Shown here: positions 8,881 through 17,245 of the stretch, piece after piece
Layout: every line of letters begins with the position of its first letter
Numbering within the stretch: the first letter of the stretch is position 1
Assembly (NCBI RefSeq): GCF_014230145.1
Contig: NZ_JACHVC010000006.1
Span: 682,001 to 746,000, forward strand
Direction of reading: 5' to 3'
Origin: Pelagicoccus albus
GTDB taxonomy: Bacteria; Verrucomicrobiota; Verrucomicrobiia; Opitutales; Opitutaceae
Length of the DNA: 64,000 bases
Program-made: the position numbers and the translations under genes
Notes under the pieces: model-generated
The model's input: the letters and a program-made list of their open reading frames with translations, nothing else
Database searches by the model: none
What the model was told of the DNA's origin: nothing

Positions 8881-9554
8881 GCTTCGGGAGCGGCGTGGAT
8901 CTTTGCGTCCCACTTCTTGAATTCATTCTGGCGGATTACCAGTGGGACCGCTTCCGGAACTTGCTTAATGATAGCCAGAAACGCTTCGTTTGCGAAGGTT
9001 TGGGCGGGTGAATAGCTGATCTTGGTGATGGATGCCTCGGTTTTGGTCCAGGTCGGGAACTCTTCAAAGCTCAAGATAGCCGAACCGGCTTTCTCGAGTT
9101 GCTCGTTTCCGACGATTTGAATAGAGGAATCTGGATATGCCGGGAAGTCTAACGCATTCCAGGAAGAGCGTCTGGCATCCGTCACGATTAGTCCCGACTC
9201 TGGCAAACCGCTCGCTGACTCGACCAAACAGGCTCCTAGGCGGAGGCTATTGTATTCGAAGACATTGTTGGCTGCTTCAACCCCGATGCCCTTCCAAGAC
9301 CGGATGGCCATGCAGGATGTGCGTGCCCCTAGCATCGACCCCGGACCAGAACAGAATATAATCGCCCCCAAATCGAACAAAGATAGCCCTGCTGACTTCA
9401 GCAGCTCGTCGGTAAGCTTAAACAAGGTTTTGCTCGGATCTTGCTCTTCGCACCTGTAGTCGAGTTCGTTGGGACCGCTTTTCAATCCGACCCAAGTCCT
9501 CCTCGAGGCGGTATCTAGTATTAGAAGCGGATATTTGGGAGTCGGTTGAGACAT
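8877..9554 (-). CDS. tsaB: TsaB-like tRNA threonylcarbamoyladenosine biosynthesis protein
   Basis: Non-catalytic partner of TsaD in the t6A modification of ANN-decoding tRNAs. 225 residues with the ASKHA-fold opening LLILDTASRRTWVGL and the motif CSGPGSMLGAR, which corresponds to the usual GPGSFTGLR but with F-T changed to M-L. The second half is weakly conserved, as is usual for TsaB. Upstream gene of a coupled pair with alr. It diverges from tig across a 203-bp region holding a 31-bp palindrome. Confidence 0.82.
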   Translation of the reverse strand: MSQPTPKYPLLILDTASRRTWVGLKSGPNELDYRCEEQDPSKTLFKLTDELLKSAGLSLFDLGAIIFCSGPGSMLGARTSCMAIRSWKGIGVEAANNVFEYNSLRLGACLVESASGLPESGLIVTDARRSSWNALDFPAYPDSSIQIVGNEQLEKAGSAILSFEEFPTWTKTEASITKISYSPAQTFANEAFLAIIKQVPEAVPLVIRQNEFKKWDAKIHAAPEA

Positions 9555-9614
9555 TTTCAGTTGGGAGACTGATCAGCGAACTCGGTGGCGCTCAAGCGCG
9601 AATTTAGGGCTGCA

Positions 9615-9645
9615 ACTCACTTTCCTTTGTCAAAGAGAAGTGAGT
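9615..9645. promoter_or_regulatory. 31-bp near-perfect palindrome between tsaB and tig
   Basis: Pairing each base with its mirror gives 14 of 15 matched positions (one of them G-U): arms ACTCACTT and AAGTGAGT enclose CTTTG-T-CAAAG. The one-base centre makes it unlikely as an RNA hairpin but suitable as a dimeric repressor or activator site. It lies in the middle of the divergent region controlling tsaB-alr and tig-clpP-clpX. Confidence 0.5.
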
Positions 9646-9757
9646 GGAATAGCTTTTGCAGTCTGGTTGACCTAATTCCATTGACCGAGTCGAAAAATGT
9701 CTTCTAGTTTGCGCGATTTTCTCCGGCTAACTGAAACCTGGACACCCGCAATACGCA

Positions 9758-11062
9758 GTGAAAATCGACATACAAGACGTCAACGATACCCGTAAAACCC
9801 TCGCGGTTTCTTTTGAAGCCAGCGAGATCGCCGCTGAAGAGACACAGCTGCTTAAGCAGTTCTCGAAGCAGGCTAAGATCCCCGGCTTCCGCCCAGGCAA
9901 AGCCCCGGTCAACATGATTCGCCAGCGCTTTGGCAAGCAGATCAAGGACGAGCTCCGCCAGCGCGTCATCTCCAAGGCTTATCAGGACGGCACTAAGGAA
10001 TCGAAGCTCGACCTTCTCAACGTGGTTGACCTAGCGGACGCTGAAATCGCGGCAGATCAGGACGCCGAGCTGAAGTTCACCGTAGATGTCCGCCCGGAAT
10101 TTGAAATCAGCGACTACAAGGAACTTCCTGTAACAGGGCTTTCCGAAGAAGTGGGCGACGAAGATGTCGAAGCGGCGATCACCCAGATCCGCACTGAGCG
10201 CGCTGAATTCTCTCCCGTCGAGCGGGAAGCAGCCAAGGGCGACTACGTAAAGTTCTCTCACGAAGGCACCATCGATGGTCAGGCGATCAGCGAAATTGCT
10301 CCTGAGAAGCCCGTTTACGCGAAAATGCCTCAAACTTGGGAAGAAATCGGCTCCGAGCACGGATTGATCCCCGGACTTGGCGATGGTCTTGAAGGCCTCA
10401 AGACTGGCGACAAGAAGGAGATCGAAGTCGAATTCCCAGCGGATTTCACAGTTGAAGCTCTGCAGGGCAAAAAGGCTGTCTACGCGGTTGAAGTGCAGGA
10501 AGTGCGTGAGCGCAAGCTTCCCGAGCTCGATGAAGAGTTTTGTAAGGCTCAGGGCGCGGAAAGCGTAGACCAGTTCAAGGAACGTGTTACCGAGATGGTC
10601 AAGGGCCGCAAATCGCAAGAGCGTCGCGCCGACATTCGCCGCCAAGTGACTGAAGCTATTTCCGATAAGGTAAATATCTCCCTTCCCCAGAGCCTCGTGG
10701 ACTACGAGACTGAGATGGCGATGCGTCAGGTCGTACAGAGCAACGTACGCAAAGGCATTTCCCAGGATAAGCTCGAGGAGAACAAGGACGAGATCCACGC
10801 GGAATCCAAGGCAGCGGCAGAAGAGGCAGTTAAATTGCAGCTGATCCTCACGCAGATCGCCGAAAAGGAAGAGATCAAGGTTGAGGACGCTGATTTCTCC
10901 CGCTTCATCATGCAGCGTGCTTATCAGTCCGGACAGAAGCCAGACGACATCGTAAAGGAACTTCGCAAGGACCAAGATCAGGTTCGGCGCATTCAGTCGT
11001 CGCTCCTATACGATAAGACACTTGAATTCCTAGTCGATCAGGCTAAGGTGACCGAGGCTTAG
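9758..11062 (+). CDS. tig: Trigger factor (ribosome-associated chaperone, peptidyl-prolyl isomerase)
   Basis: Binds ribosomal protein L23 at the exit tunnel and shields nascent chains. 434 residues with the three expected parts: N-terminal ribosome-binding domain with signature GFRPGKAP at residues 43-50, FKBP-type isomerase domain at roughly 155-240 (GDYVKFSHEGTIDG), and helical C-terminal arms. The start is GTG at 9758, the only candidate giving the normal N-terminus KIDIQDV. First gene of tig-clpP-clpX, a very common arrangement. A short hairpin separates it from clpP. Confidence 0.97.
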   Translation: MKIDIQDVNDTRKTLAVSFEASEIAAEETQLLKQFSKQAKIPGFRPGKAPVNMIRQRFGKQIKDELRQRVISKAYQDGTKESKLDLLNVVDLADAEIAADQDAELKFTVDVRPEFEISDYKELPVTGLSEEVGDEDVEAAITQIRTERAEFSPVEREAAKGDYVKFSHEGTIDGQAISEIAPEKPVYAKMPQTWEEIGSEHGLIPGLGDGLEGLKTGDKKEIEVEFPADFTVEALQGKKAVYAVEVQEVRERKLPELDEEFCKAQGAESVDQFKERVTEMVKGRKSQERRADIRRQVTEAISDKVNISLPQSLVDYETEMAMRQVVQSNVRKGISQDKLEENKDEIHAESKAAAEEAVKLQLILTQIAEKEEIKVEDADFSRFIMQRAYQSGQKPDDIVKELRKDQDQVRRIQSSLLYDKTLEFLVDQAKVTEA

Positions 11063-11073
11063 TCTCGAGCCGG

Positions 11074-11094
11074 CGCCCTTTAGCTAGGGCGTTT
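11074..11094 (+). terminator. Short hairpin between tig and clpP, possible attenuator
   Basis: CGCCCT and AGGGCG form a 6-bp stem with a 6-base loop, followed by only TTT. Too weak for a full terminator; it may cause partial termination or processing so that clpPX and tig levels differ. Confidence 0.45.
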
Positions 11095-11120
11095 AACAGC
11101 ACATTTAATAAAGGAAATAC

Positions 11121-11723
11121 GTGTCATACTACTTACCAAACGTTATTGAGAACACTGGTCGCGGCGAGCGTAGCATGGATATCTACTCTCGTTTGTTGAA
11201 GGACCGTATCGTATTTATCGGTACGCCAATCAACGACGAGATCGCCAACGCTATTATCGCCCAGTTGCTCTTCCTGCAAATGGAAGACCCCAAGAAGGAC
11301 ATCAGCGTATATATAAATTCCCCAGGTGGCAGCGTCACTGCCGGTATGGCGATTTATGATACCATGAACTTCCTGTCCTGTGAGATCTCGACTTGGTGCA
11401 TCGGTATGGCAGCCAGCATGGGCACAATCCTTTTGGCCGGCGGAACCAAAGGTAAGCGTTACGCTTTGCCGAATAGCCGTGTGATGATTCATCAGCCTTC
11501 TGGTGGAGCGGGCGGCCAAGCCTCCGATATCTCCATTCAGGCTAAGGAAATCATTCGTTGGCGTGAAACGTTGAACACTGTGTTGGCAGAACGCACCGGA
11601 CAAACTGTCGATAGAATCCAGAAGGATTCTGACCGTGATTATTGGATGACTTCTCAGGAAGCTAAGGATTACGGTGTTATCGACCACGTTTACTACGGTA
11701 ATAATACAAAGGCGGAACAGTAA
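11121..11723 (+). CDS. clpP: ATP-dependent Clp protease proteolytic subunit
   Basis: Serine protease that forms the tetradecameric barrel of ClpXP. 200 residues. Catalytic Ser99 (GMAASMG) and His124 (MIHQP) are visible, with the aspartate in the KDSDRDYW motif near residues 167-174. The start is GTG at 11121, preceded by AAAGGAA at good spacing. The N-terminus [20 protein letters not shown] agrees with other ClpP proteins. clpX follows after 9 bp, so the protease and its unfoldase are made together. Confidence 0.97.
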   Translation: MSYYLPNVIENTGRGERSMDIYSRLLKDRIVFIGTPINDEIANAIIAQLLFLQMEDPKKDISVYINSPGGSVTAGMAIYDTMNFLSCEISTWCIGMAASMGTILLAGGTKGKRYALPNSRVMIHQPSGGAGGQASDISIQAKEIIRWRETLNTVLAERTGQTVDRIQKDSDRDYWMTSQEAKDYGVIDHVYYGNNTKAEQ

Positions 11724-11732
11724 TCCAGCTAT

Positions 11733-13037
11733 ATGGCAAAATCCTCACGCATGACACTCTGCTCCTTCTGCGGTAAATCGCAGTCGGAGGTTCGTAAGAT
11801 GATCGCCGGTCCCGGCGTCTATATTTGCGACGCGTGTGTATCGGTCTGTAAGACTATCATCGAACGCGAATTAGGTGGCGATGAGAAGTCGGACGAAGAG
11901 AAACCAGCCTTTAACCTGATCAAGCCTACCGAAATCAAAGCGGTCTTGGATCAGCACGTTATTGGTCAGGATCATGCGAAAAAGGTTTTGTCCGTAGCTG
12001 TTTACAACCACTACAAGAGACTGGGCTTCGAGGTGAAGAAGCCGGAAACTTCTGAAGATTCAGAAGATTCGGTAATCGCGGCCCATTCCTCTGAGTATGC
12101 GGATGTCGAAGTAGAGAAGAGCAACATCTTGCTCGTGGGTCCGACAGGTTCAGGAAAAACCTTCCTAGCCCGAAATCTGGCCCGCATTCTTGACGTTCCT
12201 TTCGCAATCGCGGATGCGACCACTTTGACTGAAGCGGGTTACGTTGGTGACGACGTCGAAAACATCGTGTTGAGACTACTTCAGTCCGCCAATTATGATG
12301 TGAAGCGTGCCGAGTGCGGAATCATCTATGTCGATGAGATCGACAAGATTGGCCGTAAGACGGAAAACGTTTCGATCACCAGAGACGTATCCGGCGAAGG
12401 AGTACAGCAGGCCCTTCTAAAAATTCTTGAAGGAACTACCTGCAACGTGCCGCCACAAGGTGGTCGTAAGCATCCTAATCAAGAGTATATCCAAGTTGAT
12501 ACTTCCAAGATCTTATTCATCTGTGGCGGAGCGTTCGTAGGTTTGGACGAAGTCATTCAAAAGAGATCTGGTGGTTTCACATTAGGTTTTGGGTCCGAAA
12601 CGCGCGAGGAAATGTCGGGCGAGGACGTCATGAAGAAGATCGAGCCAGAGGATTTGGTGAAGTTCGGCATGATTCCGGAATTTATCGGTCGCTTGCCTGT
12701 GATTTCCGTTTTGGAACAACTCAGCGTAGAGGACTTGGAAAATATTCTCCTCAACACCAAGAATTCCATAATCAAGCAGTATGCGAAGCTCTTCTCCATA
12801 GATGGCGTGAAACTGACATTGACAGAAGGTGCCGTGAAAGCTGTAGCTGATAAAGCCATAGAGCTTCGCACTGGGGCACGCGCTTTGCGATCGATCATGG
12901 AAAATCTTACGCTGGAAATCATGTACGAGGTACCCGATCGAGATGATATATCCGAAGTAGTAATCAGCCGTGATGTTGTTTTGGGTACCAAAAAACCTGA
13001 ATTCAAAAAGACGAGGTCCGATAAGGACGCCGCTTAA
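11733..13037 (+). CDS. clpX: ClpX AAA+ unfoldase
   Basis: Recognises, unfolds and feeds substrates to ClpP. 434 residues. The N-terminal zinc domain has four cysteines (10, 13, 32, 35). Walker A is GPTGSGKT at 136-143, the pore loop GYVG at 169-172 and Walker B IIYVDEID at 197-204. An LGF tripeptide in FTLGFGSE is the ClpP-docking loop. A Ser/Glu/Asp-rich stretch at about 105-125 makes the segment before Walker A slightly longer than in Escherichia coli. Last gene before a terminator. Confidence 0.98.
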   Translation: MAKSSRMTLCSFCGKSQSEVRKMIAGPGVYICDACVSVCKTIIERELGGDEKSDEEKPAFNLIKPTEIKAVLDQHVIGQDHAKKVLSVAVYNHYKRLGFEVKKPETSEDSEDSVIAAHSSEYADVEVEKSNILLVGPTGSGKTFLARNLARILDVPFAIADATTLTEAGYVGDDVENIVLRLLQSANYDVKRAECGIIYVDEIDKIGRKTENVSITRDVSGEGVQQALLKILEGTTCNVPPQGGRKHPNQEYIQVDTSKILFICGGAFVGLDEVIQKRSGGFTLGFGSETREEMSGEDVMKKIEPEDLVKFGMIPEFIGRLPVISVLEQLSVEDLENILLNTKNSIIKQYAKLFSIDGVKLTLTEGAVKAVADKAIELRTGARALRSIMENLTLEIMYEVPDRDDISEVVISRDVVLGTKKPEFKKTRSDKDAA

Positions 13038-13064
13038 TTCGTCCGTTTAACTTTATCGTTTTCC

Positions 13065-13095
13065 AAAACCGTGCTCATTGGAGTGCGGTTTTTTT
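13065..13095 (+). terminator. Terminator of tig-clpP-clpX
   Basis: AAAACCGTGCTC pairs with GAGTGCGGTTTT (two G-U pairs) around a 4-base loop and runs into seven T, 27 bp after the clpX stop. Confidence 0.85.
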
Positions 13096-13128
13096 GTATC
13101 TCCTTTATAGGATTGTTAGTGAATTGCC

Positions 13129-13167
13129 AAAAAAAAGGACAGCGCCCTCGAAGTGAGAACGCTGCCC
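13129..13167 (-). terminator. Terminator of the minus-strand propionate operon (after scpC)
   Basis: Read on the minus strand, GGGCAGCGTTCTC pairs with GAGGGCGCTGTCC (13 pairs including G-U) around ACTTC, followed by eight T. It lies 41 bp past the scpC stop and backs onto the clpX terminator. Confidence 0.9.
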
Positions 13168-13207
13168 ATATGGCGGGAGTGCCGCGAAGGGCACATGAGG
13201 AACTTGA

Positions 13208-14701
13208 TCAGACAGTCGGGGACACGGGGATTCTCATATCCTTGTGCTCGAGGAAACGCTCGTGCATCTGGAAGGCTGTCTTTAGGGTTTGTGGAGTGTG
13301 CCCTCCCTTGAAGCTCTGGAAGTACTCGAGGAGCTGCTCCCGATATTCAGGGTGGACGCAATTGTTTATGATCGCTGTGGCTCTTCCTTGTGGGTCCTTA
13401 GCGCGGAGGTCAGCTATGCCTTGTTCAGTGATTAGAACCTGCACACTGTGCTCGCTGTGGTCGAGGTGACTCACGAAAGGCACGATGGTGCTGATAGCTC
13501 CGCCCTTGGCGATCGAAGGACAGGTAAAGATGGAGATAAACGCATTTCGAGTGAAGTCGCCAGACCCACCGATACCATTCATCATCTCTTTGCCCATCAC
13601 GTGGGTGCTGTTTACGTTGCCGAAAATATCTACCTCGATAGCTGTATTGATAGAGATGATACCTAGGCGTCGAATGACTTCCGGGTTGTTGGAGATTTCT
13701 TGGGGACGCAGGAGCAAGCGACGCTTGAAGTATTCGTAGTTGTCATACGTTTGCTTCAGGACCGCGGGGCTGAGGGTAAGAGAGGTTGCGCTGGCGAACT
13801 TGATCTTATCCTCCTTCATCAAGGCGATAACGGAGTCCTGGATTACCTCGGAATACATTTCGAAGGTAGGGATTTCCTCATTCTCGCCGAGAGCTCCAAG
13901 TACCGCGTTGGCTATGTTGCCTACGCCTGATTGGATTGGTAGGAATTCGGGAGGAATCCGGCCCGAGCGCATTTCGCTTGCGAGGAAGGTCGCGACGTTT
14001 TCGCCGATCTTCATCGTAGTTTCGTCAGACTCGCGGAACCCGCCGATCTCGTCGGGTTGTTTTGACGCGACTACGCCCACGATTTTAGCAGGATCGATCT
14101 GTACGTATTCGGTACCGATTCTCGCATCGCAACGGCAAAGATTGATCGGGCGACGTAGAGGCGGATCTAGAGGCTCGTAGATGTCGTGGAGGCCGTACAG
14201 TGACTCCTGGTGGGATGTGTTGAGCTCGATGATTACTTTATCGGCTACGCGCGCTAGCGTAGGGGATGCTCCGACCGAAGTTGTCAGAATTATTTTTCCA
14301 TCTGCCTGAACTTCGCTGGCTTCGATAACTGCTACATCGACTTTTCCCAAGAAACCGTAACGCAGGTTTTGAGGGAGTTGCGACAAGTGCATGTCGAAGA
14401 ACTTCGTTTTTCCGAGGTTGATGTTCTTGCGAAGGAATTTGTCAGATTGGTAAGGTGTACGCCATGCAACGGCGTCCGCGCGGGCAAGTTCTCCATCAAG
14501 GGAATCGCCGGTGGAAGCTCCGGTGATGACGCCGATTTTGAAATCGCGTCCGGAGTCGTGTTCTTCTTTTGCGAACTTTGCGATCGCCTTGGGGACGACC
14601 TTAGCGGCACCAGCTGGAGTGAATCCGCTAAAACCAACGGTCATTCCATTTGTTATATAGCTAGCTGCTTCCTCTGGGGTGAGTTCGATGAGCTTTTTCA
14701 T
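13208..14701 (-). CDS. scpC: Succinyl-CoA:acetate/propionate CoA-transferase
   Basis: Moves CoA between succinate and acetate or propionate; the class I CoA-transferase/acetyl-CoA hydrolase family contains Acetobacter AarC and E. coli ScpC. 497 residues. The N-terminal GFSGFTPAG, the central FEMYSEVIQD with Glu285 (the expected residue forming the glutamyl-CoA thioester) and GGSGDFTRNA in the C-terminal half are all present. Last gene of the mce-mmdA-oadG-bccp-oadB-scpC run, where it would release propionate from propionyl-CoA while re-activating succinate. A hairpin in the 72-bp gap to oadB may uncouple it partly. Confidence 0.9.
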   Translation of the reverse strand: MKKLIELTPEEAASYITNGMTVGFSGFTPAGAAKVVPKAIAKFAKEEHDSGRDFKIGVITGASTGDSLDGELARADAVAWRTPYQSDKFLRKNINLGKTKFFDMHLSQLPQNLRYGFLGKVDVAVIEASEVQADGKIILTTSVGASPTLARVADKVIIELNTSHQESLYGLHDIYEPLDPPLRRPINLCRCDARIGTEYVQIDPAKIVGVVASKQPDEIGGFRESDETTMKIGENVATFLASEMRSGRIPPEFLPIQSGVGNIANAVLGALGENEEIPTFEMYSEVIQDSVIALMKEDKIKFASATSLTLSPAVLKQTYDNYEYFKRRLLLRPQEISNNPEVIRRLGIISINTAIEVDIFGNVNSTHVMGKEMMNGIGGSGDFTRNAFISIFTCPSIAKGGAISTIVPFVSHLDHSEHSVQVLITEQGIADLRAKDPQGRATAIINNCVHPEYREQLLEYFQSFKGGHTPQTLKTAFQMHERFLEHKDMRIPVSPTV

Positions 14702-14723
14702 TTATGTAATTGGTAAAAGGATA

Positions 14724-14745
14724 CCGCACGGCCGCAGCCGTGCGG
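14724..14745 (-). terminator. GC-rich intercistronic hairpin between oadB and scpC
   Basis: A perfect 9-bp stem, CCGCACGGC with GCCGTGCGG, with a 4-base loop, lies between the two genes. On the minus strand it is followed by TATCCTTTTACC, a poor T tract. Likely a processing or stabilising element or a leaky terminator. Confidence 0.55.
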
Positions 14746-14773
14746 ATTTGGAGTGTTTTGCAATAGGGATAGC

Positions 14774-16303
14774 CTAGTGGCCCGATCCCAACATCGTCAT
14801 GAAGTAACCGGCAACGAGTGCTGTGCCGATAACGCCAGCCACGTTCGGTCCCATGGCGTGCATGAGCAGGAAGTTGCTGGAATCAGCCTTTTGGCCTTCC
14901 ACTTGGCTAACACGTGCCGCCATAGGTACGGCGGATACACCTGCGGAACCGATCAGCGGGTTGATCTTGTTCTTGGAGAACAGGTTCATGAATTTCGCCA
15001 TGAGGAGTCCTGAACAGGTTGCGATTCCGAATGCCACAACACCGAGCGCGAGAATCGCGAGTGTTTCAGCTTTTAGGAAGCGATCGCCTGTCATCGTGAT
15101 GCCGACACTGGTGCCGAGGAAGATCGTGATTACGTTGATCAACTCGTTTTGTGCGGCCTTCGATAGTCTCTCAGTCACACCACATTCACGGAGGAAGTTT
15201 CCGAGGAGGAGAAGTCCAACCAGTGGTGATGCATCTGGTACCAGAAGGATACAGAAGATAAGTACGACCAGCGCGAAGATCAGCTTTTCGAGACGGCTTA
15301 CTTTGCGAAGGCTTTGCATGCGAATCTTACGTTCTTTCTCGGTCGTCAGGGCCCTCATGATCGGGGGCTGGATTACCGGAACCAGAGCCATGTAACTGTA
15401 CGCTGCCACCGCGATCGGAGCCAAGAGCTCCGGAGCAAGACTGTTCGCGAGGAAGATGGATGTCGGTCCGTCCGCCCCTCCGATGATGCCGATTGCTGCG
15501 GCTTGGCTAGAGTTGAACAGGCCTGAGGCCATTGCACCTGCGTAGGTCGCGAATACGCCGAACTGGGCAGCAGCTCCGAGGAGCAGCGTGCGAGGGTTGG
15601 CGATTAGCGGCCCGAAGTCAGTCAAGGCTCCTACTCCCAAGAAGATGAGAGGAGGGAATAGCTCCAGGATGATTCCCAGGGAGATGTAGTGGAAGAATCC
15701 ACCAGTATGGTTACTGTGAACATCTGCCAATTCTGCGCCAGAGACAACGTGTTCTCCGACAATGTCTTGGTAACCGGATACACTACCTGAGGCGTCAGCC
15801 CAGACAAGTTTGTCGGTGCTACGCAGTGTTATCGGCGCTGAGTTTAGCGTGACCTGAATTTCAGAGTAATCTGGCTCTGTTGCGAATTTCTCGGGAACGT
15901 CCGGACGGATAACGAACAGTAGCATTTGCTCGTTTTCCGCAGCTTTCTCGAATTCCGATACGATCAACTCTTCAGCCTCTGACTTAGCTTTCAATTTGCC
16001 CAAGGTGTTGGGCATTTCGTGCACGACAGCTGGCAGCCTGACATCGTCTCCAAGTTCAACAGTCGAGAGGATCACCGTACCGTTTACCGGGCTCAATATG
16101 GCACCCGCTGGTGAGTTAACCATATTTTGCGTTGGCAAGTTAGCTAGTAAGGCCCCGAAAGCGATCGGAACGAGCAGGAGCGGTTCAAATTGCTTGAATA
16201 CCGCGAGATACAGGAGAACCGCTGCGACGAGCCACATGACAATCATGCGCCACTCGAGAGCGAAGAATCCTGTTTGGTAGAATAGCTCTTCGATTTGCTT
16301 CAT
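14774..16303 (-). CDS. oadB: Sodium-pumping decarboxylase beta subunit (methylmalonyl-CoA type)
   Basis: Integral membrane subunit that decarboxylates carboxybiotin and exports Na+. The hallmark segments are present: FPPLIFLGVGALTDFGPLIANP at about 216-237, IIGGADGPT, VAAYSYMALVPVIQPP, SKNKINPLIGSAGVSAVPMAARVS and LLMHAMGPNVAGVIG. At 509 residues it is longer than the usual 375-435. The extra length lies in residues about 61-200, a beta-rich, charged loop after the N-terminal membrane segments. Its neighbours (mutase, epimerase, MmdA) point to methylmalonyl-CoA rather than oxaloacetate as substrate. 37 bp separate it from the biotin carrier gene. Confidence 0.93.
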   Translation of the reverse strand: MKQIEELFYQTGFFALEWRMIVMWLVAAVLLYLAVFKQFEPLLLVPIAFGALLANLPTQNMVNSPAGAILSPVNGTVILSTVELGDDVRLPAVVHEMPNTLGKLKAKSEAEELIVSEFEKAAENEQMLLFVIRPDVPEKFATEPDYSEIQVTLNSAPITLRSTDKLVWADASGSVSGYQDIVGEHVVSGAELADVHSNHTGGFFHYISLGIILELFPPLIFLGVGALTDFGPLIANPRTLLLGAAAQFGVFATYAGAMASGLFNSSQAAAIGIIGGADGPTSIFLANSLAPELLAPIAVAAYSYMALVPVIQPPIMRALTTEKERKIRMQSLRKVSRLEKLIFALVVLIFCILLVPDASPLVGLLLLGNFLRECGVTERLSKAAQNELINVITIFLGTSVGITMTGDRFLKAETLAILALGVVAFGIATCSGLLMAKFMNLFSKNKINPLIGSAGVSAVPMAARVSQVEGQKADSSNFLLMHAMGPNVAGVIGTALVAGYFMTMLGSGH

Positions 16304-16340
16304 AGCGTTTGGGTGGGAGGTTTATCTAGATAATTCCCGG

Positions 16341-16739
16341 CTATGAGAGGGTGAGGAGCGGGCTGCCTTCGTCTACCGATTGTCCGGCGTCTACGTGGAT
16401 TGCTGAAACAGTGCCTGCGCTTGGAGCGCTTACGATGGTGTTCATCTTCATCGCCTCGAGAGTCACGACTTGATCTCCAGCGGCGACAGTGTCGCCGATC
16501 TTTACGTCGACGGAAACGACCTTGCCGGATAGCGGGCTAGGCACGTCACCTGGAGCAGCGGCTGCTGCCGCTGGTGCCGGCGCTGCGGCCGGGGCTGCAG
16601 GAGCTGCCGCTACTGGTGAGGCGGCGGCTGGACGTGAGCGCGCTGGTGCGGAGCGTGGCGCTGCTTCGTTTTCTTCGCCGAGGATCTCGACATCTACTTC
16701 GTAGGCTTTGCCTTCGATGGTGATACGTAAGTGTTTCAT
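16341..16739 (-). CDS. mmdC: Biotin carboxyl carrier subunit of the sodium-pumping decarboxylase
   Basis: Carries CO2 as carboxybiotin from the MmdA carboxyltransferase to the membrane subunit OadB. 132 residues: an N-terminal segment, an Ala/Pro-rich flexible linker at about 28-64, and a biotinyl domain with Lys98 in EAMKMN as the biotin site. The layout matches gamma-type carriers such as MmdC of Veillonella. Between oadG and oadB in the operon. Confidence 0.93.
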   Translation of the reverse strand: MKHLRITIEGKAYEVDVEILGEENEAAPRSAPARSRPAAASPVAAAPAAPAAAPAPAAAAAAPGDVPSPLSGKVVSVDVKIGDTVAAGDQVVTLEAMKMNTIVSAPSAGTVSAIHVDAGQSVDEGSPLLTLS

Positions 16740-16793
16740 AGGGAAATTTTATTTAAAAGTGTATTCTGAATATGGATATATAATGGCTTCAGT

Positions 16794-17189
16794 TTAACGG
16801 AAGCGGTGTGAGGAGAAGATCTCGCGTCGACCTTCTTGAGCCCAGCCTTGGCCCATGCTCCTAATGCTGACGATCTTTTGAGGTCTGCCTTGTAGAGCGA
16901 TATGAGTAGCAGTAGCGATGAGAGCCACGATATGTTCGGGGATATCATCGTCTTTCTGTATACTGCTAGCGGGGGCTGGAGCTGGAGCGGCGGCGGGTGC
17001 CGGTTTTGCAGCTGGTTTGGCCTTTGGCTCATCTTTAATAAGACGAGTGCACAGGGCGCCGATGCACGTGGTGATCAGCGATAGTACTCCGAGGACAAAC
17101 AGCACGAAAAGGAATCCCACAATGATGAAGGAAACGTTTTCCGCAAAGGTCGGCTTAGCCGCTAGGGCTGCTGCTAATGTATATGTCAT
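16794..17189 (-). CDS. Sodium-pumping decarboxylase small membrane subunit (OadG/MmdD family)
   Basis: Assembles the decarboxylase at the membrane. 131 residues: one transmembrane helix at about 20-45, a Lys/Ala/Pro-rich linker (about 52-75), then a conserved tail with IVALIATATHIAL and IVSIRSMGQGWAQEGRREIFSSHR. The tail resembles the C-terminus of Bacteroidetes-type OadG proteins, where it contacts the carboxyltransferase. Gaps of 56 and 54 bp to its operon neighbours. Confidence 0.85.
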   Translation of the reverse strand: MTYTLAAALAAKPTFAENVSFIIVGFLFVLFVLGVLSLITTCIGALCTRLIKDEPKAKPAAKPAPAAAPAPAPASSIQKDDDIPEHIVALIATATHIALQGRPQKIVSIRSMGQGWAQEGRREIFSSHRFR

Positions 17190-17245
17190 GATAGACTATT
17201 GGGTTAACATCTTCTGTAATGGTCGGATTGTGTATCCAGAAGTTA

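Noticed and set aside
10031-10975. 314-codon open frame on the minus strand across tig
   Set aside because: Antisense shadow of trigger factor; the Leu/Phe-rich translation comes from reversed Lys/Glu codons.
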